Below, one piece after another: positions 54,114-64,000 of a stretch of 64,000 nt of DNA. This DNA is from Neopestalotiopsis rosae (Eukaryota; Ascomycota; Sordariomycetes; Amphisphaeriales; Sporocadaceae). Within the stretch, counting starts at the first letter, position 1; every line of letters starts with the position of its first letter. Location of the stretch: the NCBI GenBank assembly GCA_023078685.1, contig JALGAS010000004.1:3968001-4032000 (forward strand), read 5' to 3'. The notes under the pieces were generated by a model. The model was not told the DNA's origin and searched no databases. It saw nothing but the letters and a program-made list of their open reading frames with translations. Both the position numbers and the translations under genes were made by a program.

Positions 54114-55680
54114 ATGCGCCCCGAAACCAGCGAAAAGTACATCCAGGCGCCCTCGGGCCTGAGGGAATGGATCTTTGTCTTCGTCCTTTGCGCAACCCAG
54201 CTCTTCACCCAAGGTGCCCTCGGCTACGTTCTCATTCCACTGAGTATAGTTAGCGAAACCTTTGGCCAGACGGGCCACGAACAAGCCGCCCAGATGAACT
54301 GGCATGTTGCGGGATACAGTCTCACGATCGGATCCTTTATTCTCGTCGCGGGTCGCCTGGGCGACATGTACGGTTCGAAAAATATATTCGTCTTGGGCTG
54401 GATCTGGTTTGCGGTGTGGACAATTGTGGGTGGGTGCAGCGCGCTGACGGGCTCGGCCATATTCTTCGATGTGTGCAGAGCACTTCAAGGCGTCGGTCCG
54501 GCGCTCTTGCTACCCAACGCGCTCGCCATAGCCGGTCGTACATACCCGCCCGGAACCAAGAAAAACATCGTCTTCTCCCTGATCGCCATGTGCGCACCTT
54601 TCGGCTGTTCTCTTGGAGGTCTCATGGGCTCAGCCTTAGCACAGTACGCTTGGTGGCCTTGGTCCATGTGGATAGCGGGTATCGGTTCTCTTGTTGTCGC
54701 CGCCATCGCCTACTGGGTGATCCCACCCCATCGTGCCAGCCTTCCCCAGAATACAGAGCTCCGGTTCGACTGGGTGGGTTCCATATCCGGTGTTGGCGGA
54801 CTGATGCTGCTCAACATCTCCTGGAATCAGGCACCCATTGATGATTGGACAACACCCTATGTCTATATCTTGCTGATACTTGGGTTTCTATTCCTCGCTG
54901 TATTTGTCTGGCATGAAAAGAGGTTCTCGCAGCCTATCGTTGATATTTCGATCTTCAATCGACAAGTCGCAGGTGTCCTCCTCACAACTGGCTTGGGATG
55001 GAGTAGCTTCGGGATATGGTTTTACTACATGTTCCAATTCCTCCAACAGATTCGTAATGTCTCGAGTCTTTGGTCAGCTGTCCAGTTCATCCCTGGTGTT
55101 ATATCCGGCATGATTGCCCCGATTTTCACAGCATGGGCGCTACCAAGAGTCCCTACTTCGGGACTGATGATGCTGTCATCTTTTGCTTTTTTTGCCGGGT
55201 CTCTTTTACTCACGTTGGCTCCAGCTGGGCAGAGCTACTGGTACAATACTTTCTGGTCGTTCGTCATCATGCCGTGGGGGTATGTGCTCCCCATCACTGT
55301 CTCCATTTTCGAGATGCGTTGCTAACAGTCTTGCTAGTATGGATGTCTCTTTTCCAGCGTCGACAGTCTTCATTAGCGACTCCGTATCCGTAGAACACCA
55401 GGGAATTTCAGCTTCACTCGTGAACACAGTGATCAATTACTCCATTGCCCTGGGCCTGGGTATCGGCGGGACGGTCGAGGTCGAACTTCCCAAAGGAACC
55501 ACCATCCTTGAAGGTTACCGAGCTGCTCAATATACATCTGTAGGGCTGGCTGCAGTTGGACTAATAATCTCCATCCTCCTGGCAATCTTGAACAGGCCGA
55601 AAAAGTCGGAAAATATCCCCATACAAGAAAAAGCCGAAGGTTCGGACATGATTCCTGGTTCGGATGGAGTACAGACTTAA
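54114..55680 (+). CDS. MFS transporter, DHA2-like (14-TMS drug:H+ antiporter type)
   Basis: Plasma-membrane exporter or uptake carrier, 502 residues from two exons (54114-55279 and 55338-55680; intron GTATGT..TAG). The N-terminus is followed by a first span (EWIFVFVLCATQLFTQGAL); the MFS signature AGRLGDMYGSKNIFVLG lies between TM2 and TM3; motif C-like CRALQGVGPALLLPNALAI follows. Late spans include GLGWSSFGIWFYYMFQFLQQ, and the exon junction restores PWGMDVSFPASTVF and HQGISASLVNTVINYS, typical of the ATR1/AMF1-like group. That group contains aminotriazole-resistance pumps, low-affinity ammonium carriers and secondary-metabolite exporters; I cannot choose among them. Its stop codon overlaps the stop of the facing regulator gene. 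Confidence 0.92.
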
Positions 55681-57227
55681 TTATCTAGCATCTGAGATAA
55701 TGAAGATAAACGTGGTACAAATATGGGATCGAGAAAAATGACTTCTTCGAGCTTTTGTTGATAGACTGTTGTACCATGAATGTCAAGCTCTGAAGCCAGA
55801 AGCTGGACCTGGTTGCAGAAATAGTGCTGCTCCGTTGAGGTTGGGCTTTCCAGCGCCCCAGTTGTCGCCAGCCAAAGCCGTAGCAACGGGCTCATGCCAG
55901 GGTGATTTTCCATGGCTTTATAGGACTCAATCAAGACGTTGATCTGGTATGTCGTTCGTACTGGTACAATCCCACATCTTCGGCGCATGTCGGCCATGTA
56001 AAGTAGTGCGCCGGCTCGTAGGCCCATGAGAACATTCAATTGGCCGCTAATATCGCCATCATCACCATCCTGTGGCAATCTCGTCCGTAGTATTCTGGAG
56101 ATGACGGGATTGACCAGGGCATCCATTTGCAAGGGGTCTTCCAAGGCAGATGCACCAAATTCGGTTTGTAGTTGTGCTAACTTCTCATTGAGGTCCTGCA
56201 GTGATTGAAACGAGTGCATCCATGGGAGGCGATATTGTGGTTCTAGAGTATCGATGAGCCGTCTTAATGGCAATCGAAGGGTCGTTTTGGACACAGCTGG
56301 CAGAGGGTCTGCCAATGGTTTGGAAATGTAGGAAGGCAGGCCGAACGCATACGAGCCTGTAATGTCGGACCTACAACATTTGCTTAGTCAGGGGATGAAA
56401 AGACAAAGAAGGAAGATACGCGGCCATGGCAGTCGGAAGCTTACCACTGGAACAGACGATAAAAGATGGAGTCGTCTTGTGCAAACTTGCAATTCTGAGA
56501 CGAGATAATCGTGTGAATGGCCGACATGTGCATTTTCCAGGTTTCGACGTCATCGTTGAGATGTGCCCAACATACAAACATGAGGATGGCCCAGAGATAT
56601 TCTTGAGCGACGGGTTGTTGTTGCTGTTTGCTCTGTTCAAGGCTCAGGCGTTCTCTCACCAACGCCAGTGCCTCGGTATGATGGCTGACAGCTATGCGCA
56701 TAGCCTTCTCTTCCGAGCCTCGCTGCCAGTGGAGCAGCTGCATGGAAAAGCAGGCAATCATCTGATGGAATGCAGCTGGATCTCTGATGCAGAGGGGATA
56801 CCACATTCTTTTGTAGTTTTGAAAACGAGTTGGAATATGATCAGAGAACACTATGACAATATCAGTAACAGAAGACTGGGTCAAGTACTCCGGGGGTAGT
56901 TGGCATACTATGATGCAAAACCCAGTTCGAGTCGCTGTCAATGTTCATCACGGACGATGATGGCGGGAGCAGCATGGGGGAAGGAGCAGCTGTCCACATG
57001 TGCTCAATCGAATCATCGCAGGGGCTTATGAGCGCGACCTCATTCTGAGAGGTTGTCCGACATTGCTGTTGACACTTTCGACGGGAATACCCAATGTCGC
57101 GCATAATGTGCCGCCGCATCAATGTCCTCTGATCCGCAGTCGGCCGGCGGTCGGCAGGCGACGTATTCACAAACGCCCACCTTTCCGGATTACTCGATCC
57201 GGCGGCAGCGGCGTCTTTCGGCTTCAT
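55677..57227 (-). CDS. Fungal transcription factor-like protein without zinc cluster
   Basis: 472 residues from three exons: 57227-56909, 56850-56445 and 56370-55677. The first intron (58 nt, GTATGC..ATAG) was chosen because it restores the family frame. The N-terminus WAFVNTSPADRRPTADQRT then LMRRHIMRDIGYSRRK matches the FVN...RRHVMR motif of fungal proteins related to Fungal_trans_2 (PF11951), which often lack a DNA-binding cluster. The middle has LCIRDPAAFHQMIACFSMQL and EALALVRERLS, and the end has the alpha-helical NPVISRILRTRLP and LNVLMGLRAGALLYMADMRRR. No Cys pattern for a zinc finger is seen. Probably a nuclear co-regulator. It converges on the MFS gene with a four-nt overlap of the ends and lies divergent from the amino-acid permease 1.7 kb away. 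Confidence 0.83.
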
Positions 57228-58928
57228 GGTGCTCCACTATGATGCAGGACGGGACAAGTTTCGATGGTACCGACCGTCAGGGGTATGTACAGAGTACAGC
57301 CAAAGATTTGCGTGATGAGTGTCGAAGGAGTTGGGATTGTGGGTGGGTTGGGGAAAAGACCCTCGCTAGTCGCGTAGATGAATTATGCATCAACGGCACA
57401 GAGGGCTAGCCATTACTCGGGCCAGGCAGGTGTGGTGACACCTAAGGTAAGGTTAGGTGTAGGTCGTTCCAAAAACTCCGTCATGTGCCCAGGTGGCGCC
57501 TCTCTGTCGGGCGAAGACACGGAAAAAGATGTGGCCGTAGGTAAAGCCCGCGAATGAATCTTTTGAAGAATGTAATGCCATGATAAAATTCTTTGTCTAC
57601 AATTGAAACTTGATTACAAAGTCAGGTTCAATCATTCCGTTGATGTTGATCATGCATGTGGGGGGAATAGTCCTAGGACGACATGTGTGTTTACTAGTTG
57701 TCACATAATCGATAGCCACAGAATACTAGGTGATCTATATTACTCAATCCTGGTATAATCAGTTGCGAAAATCGTGCTGGAAAATTGAGTAATGAGTTGC
57801 CAACTTTTGACTGTTCACTTACAGCTTTTGTTTACTAGCCCCCTCCGGACAATACAATACATACCTGTCCTAGTCGCATACGGGCCGACCCGCTAACCTC
57901 CAATGACTTGTGTGATATGACGCGATACTCGCAGATTCCAGATTTCTGCTGCGAACTCCTCCCGCCTCGCATCCAATACATTGTCTAGACTTTCATTTGG
58001 TGCCACCATGTTTAGATGCTTCGTCCGTAATACGTTAGCTGCTCGGCCGATACACACGGCAGAGCATGGGAGCAACCACCGACACGGTAGCGGCGATGCT
58101 TGAGCAAGCATTGCAAGAGGGATGAAATGCCGGGCTCGAACACCGGATCACGCCATGTATTCCTCGCCTGTGCTCATATGTACCAATGTCCACAAGCAGA
58201 GCCTGGACGCTGGGAAATGAGGAAACCTTTGCAGGGACGCGCAATCGTCCTTCATACTATCACAGATGGATCTCATTAATCCGAGCAAGAGCCAGTTTCT
58301 CGGTCTTTTTGCTGCGCATGCGACTTCGCTCGAGTTGCGTTCACTTTGGTCAATGTCATGTTCGATGCGCATTATGGAGGGCCCTGTGATGCAGTCGTGT
58401 TACGGCAGCTGCATCTCTCTATTTAAGGACACGCTTCGCTAAAGAACCATATATCCTAGATTGTGCTACAGGTACGACCAGAAAAATGTCACTAGGAACT
58501 CGGGTGTTTATCTCTTATGCTTTCCATCTTTCCTGGTCCATTGTCACGGCGAACTCTCCACCTAGATGGGGCAGTTGGCCGTGGTAACATTCCAACATCA
58601 TTGCGTGCTGCCGGGGTGCTGGCACAGCATTGCAGCTCAGCTTGGCCTTGTCGATTCTACCAATCCTGTCGTACGTGAACCATCCATACCTCCATATTCG
58701 TATAACAGTATTAGCCCCTCTCGAATACCGCAATTCCTTGTGCCAGTTGAGTTCAATTGTTAAAACCTAGTTCTCGGAGCTTGTTGGGGCTAAAGCAACA
58801 AGGCAGAGTTCATTCCATTTTCCCTCGGAGTTTTGAGCTGGCTTTCCGCAAGTCGAAAAAGCTGCAGCGACTCGCTTTACTCTACACAGCTTCACTGTCT
58901 ACTGAGAAAGCTTGCGATTGTGCGCATC
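57228..58928. other. Divergent promoter region, regulator and APC permease
   Basis: 1.7 kb without a recognisable gene. Confidence 0.5.
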
Positions 58929-61085
58929 ATGTTGTTCAGACGCTCTGGGCGCGATCGCGCCACTGAATCTGACGGAAACTCATCTACTCCAAATAGCACT
59001 GTCGCATACGATGGCGACTTCAAGTACGTCGGAGAAGTTGGTGGTAATGATGCGCCTGAAATGTTTCAAGAGGCAGGCGGTGCTCCTGTGGAGAGTCACT
59101 CACCGCTCGGCTACAACGTTGGACCTGTCACCATTTTGTTTCTGAATATCAGTATGATGATCGGAACTGGAATTTATTCAACGCGTAAGCACTGATACAT
59201 TATTGCATGGTCACTTTTGTGCCACTCATCTGCTAACGACTGTCTCAAGCATCCTCGATTCTCAAAGGCACCGGCTCTGTAGGCTTGAGCATGATTTATT
59301 GGGTCTTGGGAGGCATTATATCGCTCTGCAGTGGTGCTGTCTACCTGGAGTTTGCAGCCTATTTTCCAAGTCGATCTGGAGCTGAAGTCGTGAACTTGGA
59401 GCAAGCTTATCCTTCACCTCGTTTCCTCTTCCCGACGGCATTTGCCATGCAGAATGTTCTCCTCTCTTTCCGAAGTAGTAATTGTATTGGTAAGTAAACA
59501 CCTCGTCTCTTCATGCAGTACCGTGATTAGAAACTAACTGTTGAGATAGTGCTTGCAAATTACCTCTTTGCCACGGCTGGCCGCACTGGCACAGATTGGC
59601 AAATCAAGGGTGTCGCCATCGCTGGCTACACAATTGCTGTCATTGGTAAGCCGTGCATCTCAGAATTGATCTTATGTCAAGACTCACACTTTGTAACAGC
59701 TGCGATCCTTCATACAAAGGGAGCCTACTACCTATCGAATGGAATCGGTGCTGTCAAGCTGCTCACCTTGGTTTTCATTGCGATCACTGGTTGGGTGGTC
59801 TTGGGTGGTCACACTGAAGTAGAAAACCCAAAGGCTCATTTTCAAAACGCCTTTGAAGGAACCGCGACGCCCTACGGTGTGACGAATGCATTGTACCGGA
59901 TCATCTTCTCCTATGCTGGATACAACAATGCCTTTAACGTTATCAATGAGATCAAGGTACGTTTGTTGCTCCGCAGAGGTTCGACTGTGTAGGCTAAACC
60001 ACGTCGCAGAATCCCGTCAAGCAAATCAAGAGAAATGGTACTATCTCAATCTTGACTGTCATGGCTCTTTACATATTTGCAAACATAGCATACTTTGCCG
60101 CGGGTAAGATCAGCATTTTCCTACTTGAACAAAAGATAAGAGCTTTTGCTAATCAGGATGATATACAGTCAAAAAGGAGGATTTGGAGAGCTCGGGCACC
60201 ATTGCAGCAACCCTTTTCTTCAAAGCCGTTTTCGGATCCAGCAATTCATCCAGGGGACTCAATTTTTTGATTGCGCTCAGCTCATTCGGTAACCTCATAG
60301 CCGTTCTGATTGGTTCTGGGCGCCAGCTGCGAGAGTGTGGAAGGTAGAAAACTGGTCCTCTTTCGTCAACACTTATGCCGTAAGCATCCTCGTACTGACC
60401 ACGCGCTATAGGCAAGGAGTTCTACCTTGGACTCGGTACTGGGTCTCGACTTGGCCTTTTGGTACCCCTGCAGGTCCGTACCTGTTCGACTGGGCTGTAA
60501 CTCTCCTGGTCATTTTGGCAGTTCCTACTGGCGACGCCTTCAATTTCGGTACGAACAGCTTCAGTTGTGTGGCCTCTCTCATGCGCTAATATCCAAGCAG
60601 TCAGCGACCTTGCCGTATTTCCCAGCGCTTTCTTCAATCTTGCCATGGCTATTGGGCTCTATGTCGTCCGTTGGCGCCGAAAGAAGGCTAATCTTCCCGC
60701 GCCCTCCTTTAAGGCGTGGCATCCCGTGGTCATCTTTAATATCCTAGTTCAGCTCTACCTGATCGTTATGCCCTGGTACCCGCCGGCTGGCGGCAAGGGC
60801 GACGTCTCGTTCTGGTACGGCACTTACGTCGTTACGGGCATTGGGATTGTACTCGCTTGCTTCGCTTACTATGTGCTCTGGGTCAAACTGATCCCCAAAT
60901 GGCGTGGCTACGAGTTGCGCCAGGAGGTATTGCAACTAGAGAGTGGCGCGCAGGGCCATCAGCTGATCAAGGTACCTATCGACCAAGTGGCCGAATGGGA
61001 CGCAACGCACGATGCTGTCGGTCGCACAATCGGCGCCGTAAGCTCCAACGAGGCTCGTACCGAAATCCAGGTTGAAAAGGCCTGA
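58929..61085 (+). CDS. APC-superfamily amino-acid permease, high-affinity methionine permease-like
   Basis: Plasma-membrane amino-acid carrier, 579 residues in eight exons: 58929-59184, 59250-59489, 59550-59645, 59700-59956, 60010-60103, 60169-60343, 60412-60548 and 60601-61085, all closing in frame. About 12 spans. The first opens LGYNVGPVTILFLNISMMIG; the conserved turn GTGIYSTPSSILKGTGSVG forms across the first junction; others include GAVYLEFAAYFPSRSGAEVV and IIFSYAGYNNAFNVINEIK. Later come FGNLIAVLIGSGR, a recovered RQGVLPWTRYWVSTWPFGTP, and PSAFFNLAMAIGLYVVRWRR. The LAT-type pattern and the GIYSTP/GWNAFN-like motifs resemble yeast Mup1/Mup3. The C-terminal tail is hydrophilic. Substrate choice (methionine, cysteine or other) is not decided by sequence. 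Confidence 0.9.
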
Positions 61086-61703
61086 AGCGCGTGTCTTCCA
61101 GTAACTATTAGAGTCGCGTCAACACAGCCTCCGAATGGGATTTGGACCAGGTTTATCGAATTGTGCATCTTGTGGTTTTGTCAGAGTGCATCAGCAGTAT
61201 ATGCTATGGAGTATACGATCCTTGCATCAAATAAGGCAGTCGATCTTATATAATCCCACTACAAAATCAGCCCTCCGTGATAGAGATTTAACATGATAAC
61301 TTGACTATCCTTTGAGAAGCGGCCGCGCTATCCGCCAACTAGAGGATCAATGGTTAGTGCTGTGCACATTCAAAACCCGGGCGGATTTTGGGGTCGGTTT
61401 ATGACTAGGTACTAACGAAAAGTGCATGAATGCCTAAACGTTCGGCGATACATTCTTAATTCCGTGTACTAAGGCACCAGTAAACTCAATTATTAGAAGA
61501 CACATTATGGATAAATAGCTCTTGGCAAGGCATTATACACACCTCTGGATACTCAACCATAGGCCACATCAGCTGTGAAGAGTCTTACTTTCGAGTTGGT
61601 TTTCGGGAGGCAGTCGATCATCAAAGCGTATTCTTTTGCCGTTAAACAATTCACATATTCTCATTCATTCAAAAGCCCCTTCTTGTCGCTTCGGACTTCC
61701 CCC
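61086..61703. other. Intergenic
   Basis: 5' flank of the NmrA-like gene, with an ATAAATA element near 61510. Nothing else. Confidence 0.5.
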
Positions 61704-62657
61704 ATGGCTCCAGCACACACAATCATCTTTGGTCCGACGGGCCAAGTCGCGGCGGCAGCGGCTCTCATGGCACGGGAAAAGGGCGCCAAAGTGTCGCTTG
61801 CAATGCGAGATACGAATAAGCCGATTCCTGGACTTGATTCTCAACAAGAAGCAAGTGCTGGCATGCAGCGGGTCTATGCTGACCTGACTCTACCGGACAC
61901 GGTTCGGGCTGCCGTCGCCCAGACGGGGGCCAAGAGAGCATTCTTCTACTGTGTCCTGGGAAAGGACCTGCGTCCCAGCGTAGAGGCGCTCAAGGAGTCG
62001 GGCATTGAGCTCGTCGTCTTCAACAGCAGCTCGAGCGTCTCGGGTGACCTGCGGGCCATTGACAAGGCCAGCAACTACATTGCCTGGGAGCACGCGCAGG
62101 TCGAGATTGCCCTCGAGGAGATCTTTGGCGTCCCCAACTACTTTGCAGTGCGTCCGTCGGCCTTCATGAGCAACATCCTGGCCTGGAAGGAAATGGTCAA
62201 GAAGGGCGAGCTCAAGATTGTCTATCCAGAGGCCTTTTTCAGTTATATCGCGCCCGAGGATATCGGCGCAGTCTGTGGTTCTCTACTCGTGCGGGGTCCC
62301 GAGGTCATTGAGACAAAGGCCGGGAGCAACATTATTCACCTCAATGGGCCAAGCCTCATGTCGCAGAGGGAGGCCGGCCAGGAGATTGGTCGGGCATTTG
62401 GACTCGACCTCCCGATTGAAGCCTTTAGCGACAAGGAGGGCGCCCAATTCTTCATCGACACCTTCCACCTCCCCGAACAAGGAGCCACAAACTTTGTCAC
62501 TCGGCTGAGAGTCATGAGCGACGAGGGACGTGATCGGGAAGAATACCAGGGCCCCATCTATGAGGAAGCAATCGACAACATTGAGAGATACTCTGGACGG
62601 CCGTCTACCACCGTGGCACAGTGGCTGAAGGGACAGAGCGAACAATTTAAGGCTTGA
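61704..62657 (+). CDS. NmrA-like atypical short-chain dehydrogenase family protein
   Basis: 317 residues, single exon. The Rossmann N-terminus TIIFGPTGQVAAAAALMARE contains the GxxGxxA motif (G10, G13, A16), a variant seen in NmrA/isoflavone-reductase-type proteins that bind NADP and act either as redox sensors (as NmrA on AreA) or as reductases. Further landmarks are VFNSSSSVSGDLRAIDKASN, YIAWEHAQVEIALEE (with the usual Lys of the YxxxK pair missing), NYFAVRPSAFMSNILAWKEM and YIAPEDIGAVCGSLL. Length is normal. The in-frame ATG at 61575 would add 43 residues with no family similarity, so 61704 is preferred. The role is unknown. Confidence 0.87.
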   Translation: MAPAHTIIFGPTGQVAAAAALMAREKGAKVSLAMRDTNKPIPGLDSQQEASAGMQRVYADLTLPDTVRAAVAQTGAKRAFFYCVLGKDLRPSVEALKESGIELVVFNSSSSVSGDLRAIDKASNYIAWEHAQVEIALEEIFGVPNYFAVRPSAFMSNILAWKEMVKKGELKIVYPEAFFSYIAPEDIGAVCGSLLVRGPEVIETKAGSNIIHLNGPSLMSQREAGQEIGRAFGLDLPIEAFSDKEGAQFFIDTFHLPEQGATNFVTRLRVMSDEGRDREEYQGPIYEEAIDNIERYSGRPSTTVAQWLKGQSEQFKA

Positions 62658-63033
62658 TTGGGACCACTTTTGCGAAGCACTTTACCGACGCAACAGTGAA
62701 CGATGGCTATTACTGAATTTCAAAGACATTTTGGTATCATGACTTCAGGGTACCAATGATGACCGATACGGGTGTCAAAGCACTGCATGAATGCGTGCGG
62801 ATTTATACGTGGAGGTCATCCATATTCATCCAGGTTCGTAGGACCGTGGGGACCCCGCACAGATGGTTACAACGGTAGCCTTGAGCTGTTCCTTCAATAT
62901 ACCGGTGCCCATCACTCTATCGTTCTTTTCAGTTCTTACAACGGCCATGTATGTATTATCTAAGTGGTGATCACACGTGCAATAAGAGGATTAGTTGAAA
63001 TTATCGAACTATACTGAATAACGAATTCGAGAC
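62658..63033. other. Convergent intergenic
   Basis: 3' flanks of two converging genes; no feature. Confidence 0.5.
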
Positions 63034-64000
63034 TTAACAAGTAAAAACACCGCTGACTGTCCCTTCTCGGAAGTTGTCTCTCTGAACGCAACATGTTAGA
63101 GGATAGTCCAAAACCACAAATGAACAGTTGCGGCAATTGAGGAGATAACTTACAATATCAACGATGCTGGCATATGTTCCGCATCCCAACACAACCAAAC
63201 CAACCACAAATGCCAGAGCGCACATGAGGGCGTGGCCAAGATTTTCTCGGTCATACCATCGCCCTTGCTTGATCAGCTTGAACCACATCAGGGCAGGCAG
63301 GTAGAAGGAGAATCCCGAAACAAAGAGCGATGAACAGAGAGACAACAAGTCGCTGAATATAGGAATGGCCTCGGCCGTGATAAAAGCCAGAATCGTGATG
63401 ACGGTAATGATGGCCAACCAGGTAATCCATCCTTTGGCGGTATTCACAAACCGAGTAATGGAGTGCTTGAACATGCGCCCGTGGATATAGCGCCCAGCAA
63501 CAGTAATGTTGATGGACCCCGAGATGAAGATCACCGGCAGGGCAACGCCAAAGGCAACCCGCGAGACCAGAGCGCCGGCCGAGAGAAGCGCAGGCGACTG
63601 AACATCGGCGCCGACGAATGCGTAAATGATGGCACCCGTCAGAGTATAGATGATGATCTCAATAATGCCAAGCGTCCAGATGGACTTTACATAGTCCACT
63701 GGCTTCTTCAACTCGTCCATAAAGGTGAACTGGCACATGGCAAAGCTGTACGCAAATACGATGTTTGTAATGGCCACGAACCCCTGGATAAAGGTCGTGC
63801 CAGGCGCCGGCCACGCCGACCACGTGCTCTCGCTCAGCATCTCGTGGCTCGATCGGATGCCGGTGGCAATCATGGTGATGCCAATGGCGCCAATGATGGA
63901 TATGAAGTCCACGTAGCCGAGTATCGCCTGCTCCGTAAAGGAAGGGGGGATGGCAAGCAGCAGCAGGATGATGGCCGAAACCACACCAAACACGACCGAG
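63034..64000 (-). CDS. AAAP-family amino-acid transporter, 5' part outside window
   Basis: C-terminal part of a proton-coupled amino-acid carrier (Aa_trans, PF01490) of the plasma or vacuolar membrane. Two exons inside the window: one from the edge to 63154, and the last at 63081-63034, ending in DNFREGTVSGVFTC. Membrane spans seen include ISIIGAIGITMIATGIR, ITNIVFAYSFAMCQFTFMDE, KSIWTLGIIEIIIYTLTGAI, RVAFGVALPVIFISGSINI, WLAIITVITILAFITAEAI and LCALAFVVGLVVLGCGTYAS-type helices. The family loop AMCQFTFMDELKKP is diagnostic. The last intron is 72 nt (a multiple of three) without a stop, so its retention would add 24 residues without breaking the frame; splicing is preferred because it restores the family ending (FR.GTVSGVFTC). 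Confidence 0.9.
   Translation of the reverse strand, partial: SVVFGVVSAIILLLLAIPPSFTEQAILGYVDFISIIGAIGITMIATGIRSSHEMLSESTWSAWPAPGTTFIQGFVAITNIVFAYSFAMCQFTFMDELKKPVDYVKSIWTLGIIEIIIYTLTGAIIYAFVGADVQSPALLSAGALVSRVAFGVALPVIFISGSINITVAGRYIHGRMFKHSITRFVNTAKGWITWLAIITVITILAFITAEAIPIFSDLLSLCSSLFVSGFSFYLPALMWFKLIKQGRWYDRENLGHALMCALAFVVGLVVLGCGTYASIVDIVSYLLNCRNCSFVVLDYPLTCCVQRDNFREGTVSGVFTC

Noticed and set aside
61575..61703. Upstream in-frame ATG extending the NmrA-like protein by 43 residues
   Set aside because: The extension has no family similarity, while the ATG at 61704 gives the standard Rossmann start.
1..64000. CRISPR arrays, bacterial operons, riboswitches
   Set aside because: None seen; the window is clearly fungal nuclear DNA with spliceosomal introns.

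Overview
The window is a piece of nuclear DNA from a filamentous ascomycete. Genes carry short introns (about 50 to 75 nt, GT..AG, CTRAY-like branch sites). The gene set (Zn2Cys6 regulators, LaeA-like methyltransferase, hybrid histidine kinase with a receiver, fungal Pds5, APC and MFS permeases) and a dispersed single 5S rRNA gene are typical of Pezizomycotina. A Sordariomycete of the Hypocreales type is my best guess, but that is inference. I rebuilt splice sites by hand; every complete spliced model closes in frame.

Layout. 0-7.4 kb: a partial P450 (-), a LaeA-like methyltransferase (+), a phosphonoacetate hydrolase (+) and a Zn2Cys6 regulator (-), possibly a small phosphonate-related set. 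8.1-11.2 kb: a disordered protein and a secreted purine nucleoside permease-family protein. 11.2-15.4 kb: no recognisable gene. 15.4-20.6 kb: a small secreted protein and a 1252-residue GAF hybrid histidine kinase. 22-23.3 kb: a decayed pectin lyase gene. 24.1-27.9 kb: a mitochondrial-type isochorismatase-fold hydrolase and a second Zn2Cys6 regulator. 28.9-35.4 kb: two cell-surface or secreted repeat-rich proteins, a Ser/Thr-rich membrane protein and a proline-rich protein built from a duplicated two-exon unit.

37.3-43.8 kb is a conserved core block: cohesin factor Pds5 and the mRNA capping guanylyltransferase. 45.4-47.6 kb: a serine palmitoyltransferase small-subunit-like protein and a fungal protein of unknown function that seems to have lost its C-terminus to a nonsense codon. 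47.6-54.1 kb is a gene-poor accessory stretch with a fragment of a nucleoside-phosphorylase domain of the kind found on fungal NLRs, and a 5S rRNA gene. 54.1-64 kb is a transport block: an MFS exporter overlapping tail-to-tail with a regulator that has no zinc cluster, a methionine-permease-like APC transporter, an NmrA-type SDR and a partial AAAP amino-acid transporter.

The most distinctive structure is the proline-rich gene at 34181-35365. All its internal repeat exons begin and end in phase 1, exon and intron lengths alternate, and two genomic units of 316 and 343 nt differ by exactly one 27-nt (nine-residue) repeat.
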